From Ectocarpus siliculosus (Eukaryota > Sar > Phaeophyceae > Ectocarpales > Ectocarpaceae), in NCBI GenBank assembly GCA_000310025.1, contig FN649736.1:5134291-5198290 (forward strand): a DNA stretch of 64,000 nt, written 5' to 3'. Below the pieces are notes generated by a model that ran no database searches, was not told the origin of the DNA, and was given only the letters and a program-made list of their open reading frames with translations. Shown one piece after another: positions 47,952-61,000 of the stretch. The position numbers and the translations under genes are program-made. How positions within the stretch are numbered: position 1 is the stretch's first letter; each line of letters opens with the position of its first letter.

Positions 47952-50900
47952 ATGGAAGACTACAACATGCGGAGGCTTTCAAATTTGTCGGCGGTGCTGG
48001 AAGCTGAATCGGGCCTCGGAGGGACTGCGCTGTTGATCGTGGACCCTCAGGCGGACTTCCACGAGGGAGGTGCGCTAGCCATACAAGGCGCAAGCGACGA
48101 CGCGGAGCGCATCGCGCAACTAGTCACGGATCAGTCCGAGCACATCGACGAGATTGTCGTGACATTGGACTCCCATCATGTGAGCGGGACGTTGAAGAGG
48201 TCTCGATTCTCGATGGTGATCCTCACGGATCAAGATCATTCATTGTGCACGGTTAGCCCAGCGAAAGTTTGCTGTGCGGAACGGAGCCTCGCTGCTGTCT
48301 CTACCTCTAGTTTCATGCGTTTGAAGCCATGCAAATGTCCCTACCTATCAAGGGCCACGATGCTAGAGCCACTTGTTCCCTCGAAAGATCCCGCGTATGT
48401 TCAGTAGTAGTTCATGTGCAGTAGTTGAAGATGCTCAGGCCCACAGCAAGCACCCGCTCTCGCGCGCAATCGAAAAACCTGCGGCTTTAATAGCCGTGCG
48501 AGTAGATACGACTCCACGGCAGCTTTGGGATCATCCAATTGAACCCTTGTCTTGGCTTTCATCTACACTGCTGTTCCGCGCTCCGTTTTGTTTGTCACAG
48601 CGTATGGATATCGCCCATCCGATGTTCTGGACGGACGGTAGGGGCGGCGGGTCATACCCGGCTCCCTTCACCTTGATCAAGTCGGAAGACATCCAAAATG
48701 GGACATGGTTGCCCGTTGAGGAGGAGCACAAGGCGAGCCCAAAAATGTATTTTCGTAGAATTTGGCAAATTGATCCGTACGCCGTACATAATACCCAGAG
48801 AGTACGGGTTAGCGCGAGAATACCAGCGTGGCTCCTATTTTACAACATTATTGTAGAGTGCAGGCGTTACAAAGATGGTCCCGGTCATTTTGTTGCATTT
48901 TTTGATGAGAATTCCGTGATTGACGTTCATGCACCAAATGTTCCTCCGACATCAGCTCGTCAGTTCTCGACAACTGAGGTGCATAGTGTGTGTGTTCTTC
49001 CCCTCTATTCTGGCACCGGTTTACAGACCTTTCGGCGTATATACCTGACGTATCAGTCGGGGTCGCACAAGAGGAAGATCACACATGTAAAGTAAATAGT
49101 CTCTATAATAAGTGCTTAGCACAAATTCCCCCGCTGATGTTTCATCAGATTGAACGCGTGTCCGCGTGAAGCAACACCTGCTGTTGTTGTACTTGACAGG
49201 AACACTGCATCGAGTACACGAGGAAGCTTGAGGAGGGGGGAAAGTTCACGCTGTGTGTCTGGCCCGAGCACTGTCTGGTGAGTATGTATGACTACAGAAC
49301 GACAGCGGAAAGAGGTTGCGTGCCTTACTTCCGCATGTTTCGACATTGGATGATAACGATATACACGCATCTCAAGTAGACTGGGAGTCTGCGGTGCGCA
49401 CGCTCGTGCCTCGTTGCCTGTTATTTCTCCCCCAAGACTTGGGGGCCATTTTGAGACCCCCGGGACGGGTTGTATTCCGGAGTTTTCGACACTATCAAGA
49501 CGTTCCTTGTTGCGATCTTTGAAACACTCATCGGCGGGGACCCTCCGAGCATGAAAGAAAAAGGAGCGGTCGTATTACATTGACCGTCTTGTTCTTCTTT
49601 CGGTTCTCCTTCCACCACCGTCCCATTCGAACTCAGATTGGAACTCCAGGACATGCCGTCAATCCTGTTATAAACAAAGGTGAGAGAGATCATCTCCGTA
49701 CGTGCGTTCTGTAGCATGCTGGGCCGCTTTTGTTGCTGTTTCGAGTGTGGATAATGTGGCACATGAAGAGGACGCAACCATGTTTGCCGGCTCTTTCAAG
49801 CTTAATACTGCTGTGTCCCAGCCAACCGATCAGAACCCACTTCTTGCGAACGCAACGTTTGTATGACATGTGCGGCGAGTAGAACACCATGTAGGTGATA
49901 CCTCCGCTGAAGTCACCGCTTCAAGACGATACGCTTGGTATGGGAGTCCCCATTCTGAAGCCGAGGTTCAAAGCGTATGTTCTAGAAGAAACGACTTACT
50001 GAACTGGTCTTCTCCCACGGCCGGCTTCTGACATGACGGTGGAATCAAATCGGCCTGTGGTTTCAAACCGGGTTGCGCCTCCGGACGGAATGACACCGAA
50101 CAAACGAACCCGTGGCACCAATACAGCAATCCAGGAGTGGGCTGTGGCCAAAAAGAGGAGCGTGACGTACGTTCACAAGGGACAGCACCCGCTCACTGAG
50201 CACTACAGGTGTAGTGCTACTTAGGGTTAGGGATCTGATCGTTCGTCCAGGGTTTTGTCCCTGCACTAGGTTTAGAAACGCTCAAAGCTTCTGGTAACAA
50301 CGTTTCTCTTCCTGGCGTTGGGCTGCCAAGTATTCAGTACACCGCAGCAGTTCTGTCGGATTCAACATACGCTTATAGACTATTGCACGGGATAACTACT
50401 GTTCAAGTTGCGCCAGAAACACGAAAGTAGGTTGAATAAGATACCATGCCTATAACATGCCACACCTGGTTTGTAGCGTCCCGAAGCCCTAACATTTCTA
50501 CCCGTGGCATGAATTCTTGCGCACCGCTCGGTAGGCTCTGCCTACTCCACCCCGTCTCTCTCTCTCATTCAGTTTCTGGCATAACGGCGACCATCAATAG
50601 CCGAGGTCCCACACCACCCGACCTCTTTTCCACTTTCTATGCTGTTCCTTTGTCTTCCCGTACGGTATAACCACCACCAGTTGCTTCGCCGCGGAGGTGC
50701 CCGTGGCAGGCGATGAAGCGAACGAAAAGGGTCGGATCCTGCTCGCCAAGCTGTGCGCACGAGACGTCGTGGTGGTCTGCGGACAAGCGTCTTCCCACTG
50801 CGTGAACTTTTCCGCCCGAGACTTGGCGGCGGCGTGGAAGCGAACGACCGCGGGGGGTCTGAACGAGGACGTTGCTCGGCGTCGGATGGGAAGCCTGGTA

Positions 50901-51355
50901 CTACTCAAGGACGGCATGTCGCCCGTCACTGGATTCGAGGTAGGCGGACCCTCTCCTTGCCTGACGACGTTGCCGCGTTGTTGCCGTCGTTCTTCGTTGA
51001 TAGTATCGTAAGGTAACGTCTGTCCTTGGCGGTCAACATAGTACACTTGCTGGTGTCACTGCTGTCTGTGAAGATTCCACGCGCTTCCTTCTTTGGTGAA
51101 AACTTGGTTATTACTCTTAGTGTTACCGAACACGTGAATGATTGACGGTATCTGCCAAACGGCGGGGCGCCTGCAGCCCTGAAATATCTCACTCCATAAC
51201 CCCGTACTACTGTGCGGTTACCGTTTCAAGCTCATCCCGCCCTCTCTGGTGTTGCTCGACGTCGTTTTCAGAGTGAGGCTTCGAAGTTCTTGGACGACAT
51301 GGCCGGGATGGGAATCAGTGTGCGCTCGTGTGCCGAAGTTTCCTTGAGTCCGTGA
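47952..51355 (+). CDS. Isochorismatase/nicotinamidase-like cysteine hydrolase
   Basis: Cysteine hydrolase of the isochorismatase superfamily; nicotinamide or a related amide is a plausible substrate. Seven exons in phase give 301 residues: 47952-48179, 48601-48732, 49200-49277, 49637-49679, 50127-50208, 50681-50939, 51272-51355. The expected Asp-Lys-Cys triad is visible: Asp in LLIVDPQADF, Lys in YVHKGQ and Cys in GQASSHCVNF. A nicotinamidase-like metal site is suggested by TLDSHH followed by DIAHPMFW. Further family blocks are VWPEHCLIGTPGHAV, PLTEHYS and VLLKDGMSPVTGF. The intron after exon 2 needs a GC donor (CACAAG|GCGAGC). The intron after exon 5 holds a short telomere-like repeat. The start is the only ATG before the first conserved strand. 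Exact substrate is not decided by sequence; bacterial and fungal members hydrolyse several amides. Confidence 0.91.
50219..50232. repeat. Short telomere-like motif
   Basis: ACTTAGGGTTAGGG, two units, 11 bases into the hydrolase intron after exon 5. Confidence 0.6.
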
Positions 51356-52042
51356 TTGCGGAACGCGACCGCGGTGGGCTTATAAAATCAACGCCTGATA
51401 CGGGACGCACTGGTTACCAAAATTGATGGTAGCTGCTGTTGGGCGTCTGTGTTCTCAGGGATGATTCTGTGGCAGAATTTCGTTTATTTTAGAGTGGGGT
51501 ATCGAGGTAGCCTATCCACACACAATAACACAACACCCAGTGGTAATTTTTTAGGGGTCAACATGAGTCCAAAACGTTAAAATACTCTCTGATCAAAGGA
51601 ATAGGGCGACGAAAGATATCACATACCCCACACAGTAGCACAACCAGTGATTAATGTTTTTGAACCAAAGTATCATCACCGGGTGTATGTTTTCTTGTGT
51701 CATGTATACGGTACTAAGCAGAAAGGGGGTGTTTTGTCCAGGAAGATGTGGTGTCTTGTTAAAGGAGGTCCGGCAGCTAAAGTCAACGTTACAATATACT
51801 TTACGTACCTGCTACATGACAAAGGACCGCAGATCGACACAGCTGTGTTCTGGGTGGAGCCTGTTGCAATCCTTGCTTGATGCTCGGTCTTCTATTCGTG
51901 GAGGATTGATTTGCCTCGTACGAGGTACCCGCAGGCGTAACAACCACGGTAGCCTGTCACCGTACACACACTCGGAAGGAACCAGACCGGCATGTTGAGA
52001 ACCCCCCCCCCCGCGCGATTTTGTTCACCTATGCTTTACACC
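51356..52042. other. Convergent spacer, hydrolase 3' end to helical-repeat gene 3' end
   Basis: About 690 bases that should hold both 3' UTRs. Near 51680-51716 there is a degenerate remnant of the MITE terminus (a GTGTCATG...ACGGTA end). No gene is supported. Confidence 0.5.
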
Positions 52043-55000
52043 TTACGCCTGCTGCAGTTTTCCTGGCGACAACGGCAGGCCTTTCTCGTCAAAGCAGCTT
52101 TGCTTGCCCGCCTTCCTTTCACCCGATACGCCCACCCTGTGACGCAAAACCTCGACACTGTTCCGGTACGGCTCGGTCCCCTTCGCACCACCCTTGGCCG
52201 CAGGCGACGTGACAAGTTCGGCTAAGGTCGAACCGTCCGGTACTTGGCTGAACCCCCGCCCGGCCCCCCCGCCGATTAGTGGTAGACGCGGGTGCAGGAT
52301 AACGGGGTTGTGGTCCTGAAAAGTTGGATCAAGGAGGTACCCTCGGGACGCAAACCTTCCAACCACACCCACGCCACCCGCTTCGGTTGAATTGGGGATA
52401 CGAACCCCCTTGCTCCGAGTTCGACCGGGGCTAGCACTCAAGCTGTTCGTCACCGACCAGTGTGCGGCCGGTCGTGCAAACGTGACGAATTCTTTCCCTC
52501 CAGGAGCACATTTGGTTCCGAAACTCAAGGCAGTTTTTACCGGCTCCTGTCTATCCACCCCATGTCGGCATCCACGGTCAGCCTTATCTCTCTCGGGACC
52601 CGGTCGGCATTCCGATCCGGGGGGAAAGCCCGTTGGTCGGGTGCTCGCGATGAGCGGGCTCTGTACGATATCAACAGGGGCGGGCGATCTCCCTCTCAAC
52701 TTTCTATTGCTAGACTGGGATCGTCGAGACGCTTCGATCGAGCGCCCTCTCTTCCCGGCCTCAGGCATCCCGCCGGGCCTCTCGACAGTTGCTAGGGCCT
52801 GTAGTGATCCCCCCCCCTCCTCCTTGCCTTGGCCGACTCCTTTCTTCCTCGTTCCACCCAGACTGTAGTGTTCTTTTCTGTGGATGAGCTCGTCCCGGAA
52901 GCTTGCTTCCCTCGCACTCAGCAAAGCCAGCGGTGTCGCCGTGACAACACCGGGAGACTCAGCAATCGACTCCGCCTCAGCAATCGACTCCTCCTCAGCA
53001 ATCGACTCCGCCCCAGGCTCCGCTTCAGCAATCGAACCGCGACTACTGTTGTGTACTTGCGCGCCAGCGTTGTCGCTACCAAGGTGTACAACTGGTGTTT
53101 GTTTCTTGGCGGTACCGTAAGCTTCGCTTTCGCCGCCACGCTTCCCGCGGTCGTCGTTTCGAACTACAAAGGCGGCGTGCGGTGTGTTTCCAGCGATGTC
53201 ACCGTGCTCACCGGTAAATCCTAACCCTTTACAGCTGGTCACCCCACACCCCGAGTACGTTCCGGGTTTCCCTGAAACCGCCTTATCTGCAGGAGTGGTC
53301 GACGTTGACAAACTATGTGATGTCTTCCCAATGCGTGCATGTCCACCTCCGGATTCCACGGCTGCGGCGGGATTCGTGAGAGAAAGATGATTGCCTTCGG
53401 CCTCTACGCGTTTTTGACCCGTTTCGAGCCTTGCTTCTGTGGCTTCGGCGGTGTCTTTGGGGGCCAAGAACCGTGCTTTTTGGTGTTGACCTGCCATTGC
53501 CGATTCTTCCGGTCCGGGTGGAGATGCGGGGATCCTGGGTGAGCCGCACTTGTTAGCGCGGGCCCCAACAAGGTAGGCAACCTCTGTCGCTAAATCTGAG
53601 ATCAGTCGAGACTCGGCGCTGCGGGGCTTGAGGAAGCTTGGCATTGAATTAACCGGCATGCGTTCCCGGGCATCCACCTTTCCACCTGCACCGTCCCCTC
53701 TTGGTTTCATCGCCGGCGCAGTTTGTGCTCCTTTTCTTGCCGAGGCCGATGAGGTTGGGCGAGAATCCCGGCCGCTCGTCGTTTCCGGTCGGAAGCCCGG
53801 GTAAGCGTTGTTCGCGATTCGATTCAACGAACGAAGCACCGGAGGTTCCGCAATAAGAGAGGCGTAGACTCCGTCCGGGAATGACCCAGCACCGTGGAGT
53901 ATTCTCAGGACCTTTGGCAATTGTTTGTATTGAATTATGGACGGATTGTGGAGATCGTGCTCAATTCGACACGAAGAGAGGAACAGGTTGATGTCTGTCA
54001 CTGTCAACAATGGGACTTGTGCTCAGTGAACGAACAGTAAGCGGTACGACGATTCGCCCTACTCGGTGCTGTTTCGCTCGAAGCCGGGACAGTAGCGTGC
54101 CATCAGAACACACACAAGAACATACCATCTCGTCAAAATGGTTTACGTGGAGTACTCGGAGTGTCTCACGTACTTAGGTTTCAAGGAATCACACTTCAAA
54201 GACACAACAAGCCACCCGTCTAAGTCAGGCTAAATGTAACGTAGGCGGGATATCAGAGACGAAACAGTGAATGAATACGCGCGGCTATTCGAATAAAACA
54301 AGAAACATACCTGCTTGAGCAGCGGCATCGGCGAGTTAACGTCGTTGGCAACACTGCACGCAAGATGTATACCTCCCGCATCTGCTACCATGGGAACCGA
54401 TCTGACTGTGTCCGTGCAGATCGCGCCGAGAGCATACGCTGCGTTATGTCTTGCCAACTCGATGTGCACCCTGGTCGCTCCGAACAGCCTGCGGTGCTCA
54501 GCAGGGGTGGCCAGCATCCCGAGCAGCACCGTCAGAGTTTGGTACCGAGGGTGTAGTATGAATTCGTTCGCGGCGCCAGTTTTACGGTCGTACGTGCCAG
54601 CCATGCGACCGATGAGGACGCAAATTTCGCTTCGGCAACGCAGCGTTGCCAGTCTAGCCGCCGGACAGCCCGATACGTCGAGAGCCAGCCTCTCGAGGCA
54701 GCGCTTGAGAGTGCCACTGCTCTGGACGACCGCGCGACCAGAGGGCACCCGCGCGATGTTCGCGACTAGACGGAAGTAGTCGAAAGGAAGAGAGCAAAGC
54801 TTCCGTGTTGATGCATCTGCCATCTCTCCTTCGCGAACACCGTACCCGCTGCATGGGGGCTGGGGAGCAGAGTGCCCATCGCTGCAACCCCCGAAGCCCT
54901 TCCGCCCCACACGATCTCCTCTTCGTCGTGGTTTGTTTTCCCCTCCCTCGCTGGCCACGCTAGATTCTCTTGTTTCTGTCGCCGTTGTCTGTGCCTGTTC

Positions 55001-58000
55001 ACCACCAGGGTTTATCGTAGATTTCGGAGGTTCTGGGCTTGCTGGTAGCAGCCTCCCTTCCCCGTGATTCGAACGAGCCGACCTACTCGGCGAAAAGCTT
55101 CCGCCTCGCCGGGCCTCCTCTCGCTCGGAATGGGCAGCCACCGGCAGGACGGCTGGGGCCCTCGGGCCAAGGCGAATTACTGCTTTCATGACGTCATGGG
55201 TGTCGAGGAGCATCTTTCGCCAAACGCAGGCAGAAACAAATACAGCCGTTGTGTGTAGAAGACAAAAACGCCGAAAGGAGGGAGGGAGGGATGTGATATC
55301 GGCGGTCAATCGGAGACATACGGTAAGGCAAATGGGCATATATCGTTGTTTGCTATTTTCTGCAGGGACTGGAACCAGGAGTCACCAAGGATGTGCTATC
55401 GGTGCGTCGTCTCCCGATGTGACACGCATGCGTTTTTCAACAGCTCGACTCTTGCGACGCCCACTGCAAAATTTCCACGCACCTGTACCGTCGTGTTGGC
55501 GTCCGAAAGCTTGGCCAGCGCGCGGCAGGCATGGGCGATGATCTCCAGACTTTCGGCCACCATCAGCGTCGAGCACAACGACCCTCCCACGGTAGTGACC
55601 AAACGCTCCATGAGAGGCTGACAGAGCTGAAGGCTCAAAGACTCGTCTTCTGGCTCGTCAAACCTGCGGGTCCGATGGTCGTGGAAACAAAGAGCGACGA
55701 AGCCCTTTTTGCGTTGTGATATCGATGTCGTGCAAACTCAGTATTTCACTTTCCGGAATGATTCCTCCCGATGGAACTCACTACCGTTCGTGGATCGGGG
55801 GAGAATTTTTGGTACCTCATAGCTCATGTGTATGGTACGTGTTTAGACTGGAATAGTACGAGCGCTTTTCGGGTTGGCGACGGTTAGCCACAAACCACAA
55901 GCAACACCGTACATGCGCTCCCCACCACAAAAAACTAACTCTTTCTTCGGATTCATGCTTCTGCGCGCTCCAGCAAGCAGTTGCCCTGCAATCAATGTCG
56001 ACATGAAAGCACCATTTATCCGTGCCGACCTTGTGAACGGATCTCGCTCCCCGGCAGGCACAGGGCAAACGCCTGCGACAAGAATCGCCGCAGAGCTCAC
56101 GGTGCGCTCCAGGTGTCGATACATGTGTCCCTCATCTCCAGCCCAAGCCGCCCGCGACGGCATCTGCGCCAAGCAAGCGACCTCATTGATGGCTGTCGTC
56201 GAAAGCAGGCTGTCCGCTACGCGCCGTAGAGGTCCATGGTCCACGATAACACTACTGCTGTCTTGGGCATCCTCCGCCTGTCCACGGCCGACGTCCACCG
56301 TAACATTCTCCCGTTGACCATCTCCTAAAGGCGGGGCTCCCGTCGCACCACTCGTCGCCAGAAACGCCAAGGCGCGGCAAGCGAGCTGGATGCTTCGGAA
56401 CATGAGCGGGTAGTCCACCCCGGGGGCTAGCGTCCCCACGGTGAGGTCAATGTAGGCAATCTGGATCGAGTAACAGAGGTAGCGCAGCGTAGGGCCTGTC
56501 ATGATGGCCGGGTGCGGACCGGCGAGCACCGCGAGGCCGTGCAAGGCCACCGCCCCGAGGCAAGCGTGCCGCTGCTTCAGCCTGAAGTAGTGGGGGCCAC
56601 TCGAGCGGCCGTCGGGCTTCCTCCTGGTTCTACCTGTCCCGCCCCCGCCCGACAGGGAGACGCTCTCGTCATCATCAGTGCCGTATTCTTCTCCGTCGTC
56701 TTCTCGCACGAGAAACCGCATCACCGCCTCCAGGGAACCCATGCGCACCAGCCCGCGGACCGCGTTCAGAGGCGCTGGCGGGGGCGCGTCAAGGATGCCC
56801 ACGAGGTCGTCGTACAGCTTGCCCTCGAAGTCGAGAGGGTGCGGCTTCGGGGGGCCCGAGCGACCGACACCGCCGGCTTTTGGAAGCGACAGTCCCGGGG
56901 GCGCGGTGGCCGATGGCGTCGCGCCTTCGCCGGTGGAGCCGGGCGCGGACCCCGGGGCCCCCTGCCGGGCGATAGCTACGGCGCAAGCGAGCCCGCGCAA
57001 GAATACCGGGCTGTTTTGGGCCTGGGCGCCGGATATGAGGGGCCGTAGCATCGCCATTCCGTCTGTTGCCTCGATACCATCTCGACCTTTGGCAACGGGT
57101 ATCACCGGCAAGGGTAAGGTTCGGTTGGCCGAATCGCGTAGGCAGATATCACAGAGGCGGAAGGACATGGAATACCATGACAGGAACGTGGTACGGGGTT
57201 TTGTGTCGGAATGGTTATTGTGGGATGTTGCTTACCGTGGTCATCCTGGTAGCAAGCAAGGGTGCCCTGAACACACTTTTCGAACAAGGTAAATACGTTC
57301 AATGGCAGGATGGCTTCTTTTGAGCTTGGGATCACCTTCTTGGCGAGAGCAGAGCTGCAAGAAAAGCGCCAGGGACATGTCTGGGGCTATCTCCTCTTGG
57401 CTCTGCACGCCCTGAACCAGAAGCTCAAGCGCCCTTCCGGCGTACGCTAACATCTCTTGCAGCACGCTGTGGTAGCATACGGTGGTTGCCAGCTGGACAA
57501 CACAGCGAGAGTAGCACCAAAACGTTGGGTTCTATGTAAGCTTTCTCCATACAACCACGAAGAGGAACAAGGCAAACCACTGGGACTTCTTGCGCAGCGC
57601 TTGGGCGCTTGATGTTGCTGAACCCAGGCGTAGCAAGGGTGTGTATCACAATGTTCCAAGATTTCCCATGCTAGTTGTCGCCATCAGATACCATGGAATG
57701 TTTCTTGCCACGACATACAACCGCCCTGCACTTGTAGGCCCCATGTATCAGATGTCGAGGCTTTACTAGTAACTAAAGCATGAAACGGCAGAATGGAACA
57801 GGTTCGCGCAGTCATCGATACCTTGCCCAGTATAACGACTCCGGCAAGGTACAGTTGGACGTCTGTCTCCCCTAGCAGACCAGTCAGAATAGCCACAAGA
57901 TTCGGGAGTCCCAGCTGCTCTCTTACGGTTTCCTCCACCTGGTGGAAACATGGCAAGCGCAGCGATGAACGAGTCTTGCCACACAGAGTTGGGGGGAAAT

Positions 58001-61000
58001 CTGTCAACCCTGTTTTCGCGGATCGAGAGGAGAGTAGAAGGACCACGAAGGCGCCACCTGCGTTCTGTGCCTAACCGACCGTTACACACTTTTGTACAAG
58101 AAACATGGCACGTGATAAGGGCAACCTCGGGTGTTGCCGACGGGTAGAGGGGCGGGTTTCATGGGAGAATGGCCGCTCTCTTACAGGCTCAGACTTGTGT
58201 CAGTATCTCAATGGACTGATTTGGCGTCGTGAGAGAAGAAAAAACTCTGTAGCTTTCAGGGAGAAATGAAGCATGAATTCTAGCGCCCCATGATTTCATG
58301 GATACAAGTACACGACGGTAGGCTTACGCTGGCAAAGATTGAACCTCGCGCTACCTTGTTGCCATCTGGTAGCCTGATCTCCGACTCTAGCCCCCCTATG
58401 CTGCTACCGTCCGCTACCAGTGCAGCAATAAGGGCCGAGTTTCCTTGCCCTCGGCTGGGATTTGCAGATCTCAGCTTGCAGAACCTCATGGCGCTAAAAG
58501 CCATGGAGTCGACAGCGTCGAGTGCCTGCGTGGTTGAATCGCGGAGGCGCAGCCATTCAGCGATTCTACCGTCGATCCACAATTCTGTACAAAGCAACAT
58601 TATCACGAGATAGGTTTCACAATGGCGTTGGTGTAGCGCAGTTGAAACGATAAGGGTACATGGTGGGACGGAGCTGTCAGGGACGTTGACGCCTTTTTTC
58701 CTGGTTGTCTTCATCGGGAATGTGTACGTAGAGTATCAGTTCAGTTCGCGGGTCATGCTTTAACGAGGACCCCAATATGCTAGAACGACAGGGGTGAAGA
58801 GATTTCGATCCGATCTGGTAGATAAAGGCTTTGAGTCATATATATCTAACACGTTGATCAGGCTACGACGCTGGTGCTGGCAAAGTACGCACTGCATCGC
58901 TTGCCTTGTCTCACCTCCAACAACCTGTCAATGGAAGTCTCCCGCAGCTTAGGCAGCAAGCGAGAGAGATATTCTGCGACGCCGGCGTTGAGAAGCTCGT
59001 ATATCAGTAATGGTTCGCGGGCCAGCTCTCGGAGAATGCGACAAGCGAGCCGCTGAGACCTATTGCGTAAGCACTCGGTCAAGTCATGTTGGGAGAGAAA
59101 ATGAGTCGCCGGAGATGCTCCGGGTGCTTCTGCGTTCATATCGAGTCCCCACCGTGACATTTTTCTAAGCCGGCGGGGTATCATCGGTGAGACGAGGTGC
59201 TGCCGTCGCAGGAGGCTTACAAAAATACGATGCTTGCACTAAACAGCCGCGCGAAGGAAGAGACTGCTTCAAAATATTTTAGAAGGGATACTGGTGCAGG
59301 GAAACGGAAACAATGGGGGGAAATGTGTTGTCGGGGCAGTATCAATGGCCCTCTGCTTGTCATTGTACATACGGAGTAGCAACACCAGGTGGGGTATTGT
59401 AGACAAAAGTACAACCTACTCCGGCCCTTACCAAGTGGTATTCCACATGTGTCCGTGACGCTGACCATTGACGGCGAGACCAACCCGAAAACATTTCTGG
59501 CCGTCACGCAATATATTCGAGCAAGGTTGTATTCGCTCATGCCCCTGTAAGGTTTCATACCTGTCTCCGGCTTTAAAATGAACGCTCAGAGCCAGGAGGC
59601 CGCCGCCCCCGACCACCTTAACTCTGTTCATGCGGCAGAATCTCGGGCACGTGTCGGTGTCGATGAGGGCCAGTATGATGCATAGGTACGCATGGAGTAA
59701 ACTTGGGGGGAGAGATCCGTGCTTCTCGTCGGCGTTGATTCGTCGCCATCGCGTACGAAGCTCCGCGCCCTGGCCATTGTGACACAAGCAAGCGTTGTTG
59801 CAACAATGTACGCCGCAGAATCTCCAAGCGATTGGTATGCGAATTGGGTTTAGCTTGGTCTGCCACCAATAACGCTGTTGTTCAGTATAGACATCCAAAA
59901 ATATCAGCAAGGATTATCGCCACAAACTACACACCGTACCTGCATGAGGAGAGTCATACGTTTGTGCGTGGCAATGGCGCCCGGGAGCTCCCGATACTGT
60001 GCTATCCATCTGGGGAAGGTGTACCTGCGTTGACGGTAGATCGGAAACGGTGAACAGTCGCATAATGCCACCGACGAAAAGCTGCAGAATGCAGAGGTTT
60101 GCAAGACGGAGCAACTTGATACCATGTTTCACAAGCCGAACCCGATCATGCAGCCTTCGTTGGGCCAGAATTGCAGGGGGCCTACCATGCGGCAAGGCGG
60201 CGCAACATGCGATGGTTGGTTCAGCGTATTGATATCCAATTAGTCATTCTGCTGTTTCTTCTATGAAATTTTCTATATATGATTCCCCTTTCTCCACTCC
60301 GCACAAGGAACAATTCCCTCTCCTTCCTCAGCAAATACTGTGGAATGTGAGGTCGCCCGTTTTTTCAGCCGATAAGACACAAGGAACACGACTAGCCTCA
60401 CCGAAACACGATCACGCGTACAGCCGTATCCATTCTGTATATCATGAGGCGAAGGACGCGTGCAACAACGTTCAGCTGGGTCATCGACTCCGCCATTGCC
60501 GGGGCAAGAATACCCAACAGGATGTCCAATTTGAAAACGCGTGCATTAAGGACGCCCTTGATCATTCCGGGCAATCCGTCGTTGACGACAGCCTCCAAGT
60601 TTCGTTGGAGCCACCTGCGCAAGGCCAGCAGACCGATTGGTTGACTGAGACTCGTTTTCTATGTTTTTTTTTGTTTGGGAATGGGTCCTTTTGCCGTTTC
60701 CCTTAAAATATCTGGAGTTCTCTTACCTTTAAAAACCCACGCGATCATGACCCTGCTCCCTGTCCAAGTGGGACATATGGGCACCTACCTGAGGGCAGAA
60801 GGGTAGATCTCCACCAGCTTACGCAGCATCCCCGCCGAGAGCAGTCGCCGTCGTCGATCTTCGGACGCGTAGCATTCTTCCAACAGCGTCTGACAGCTGA
60901 CCTCTAGTTGATCCATTGTCCAGTTCCTTGAATCGAAATCCTCCACCGCGTTCCTGATATCAGGGTCGTCGATGAGATCGAGCCCGTCGCAAGATACGTC

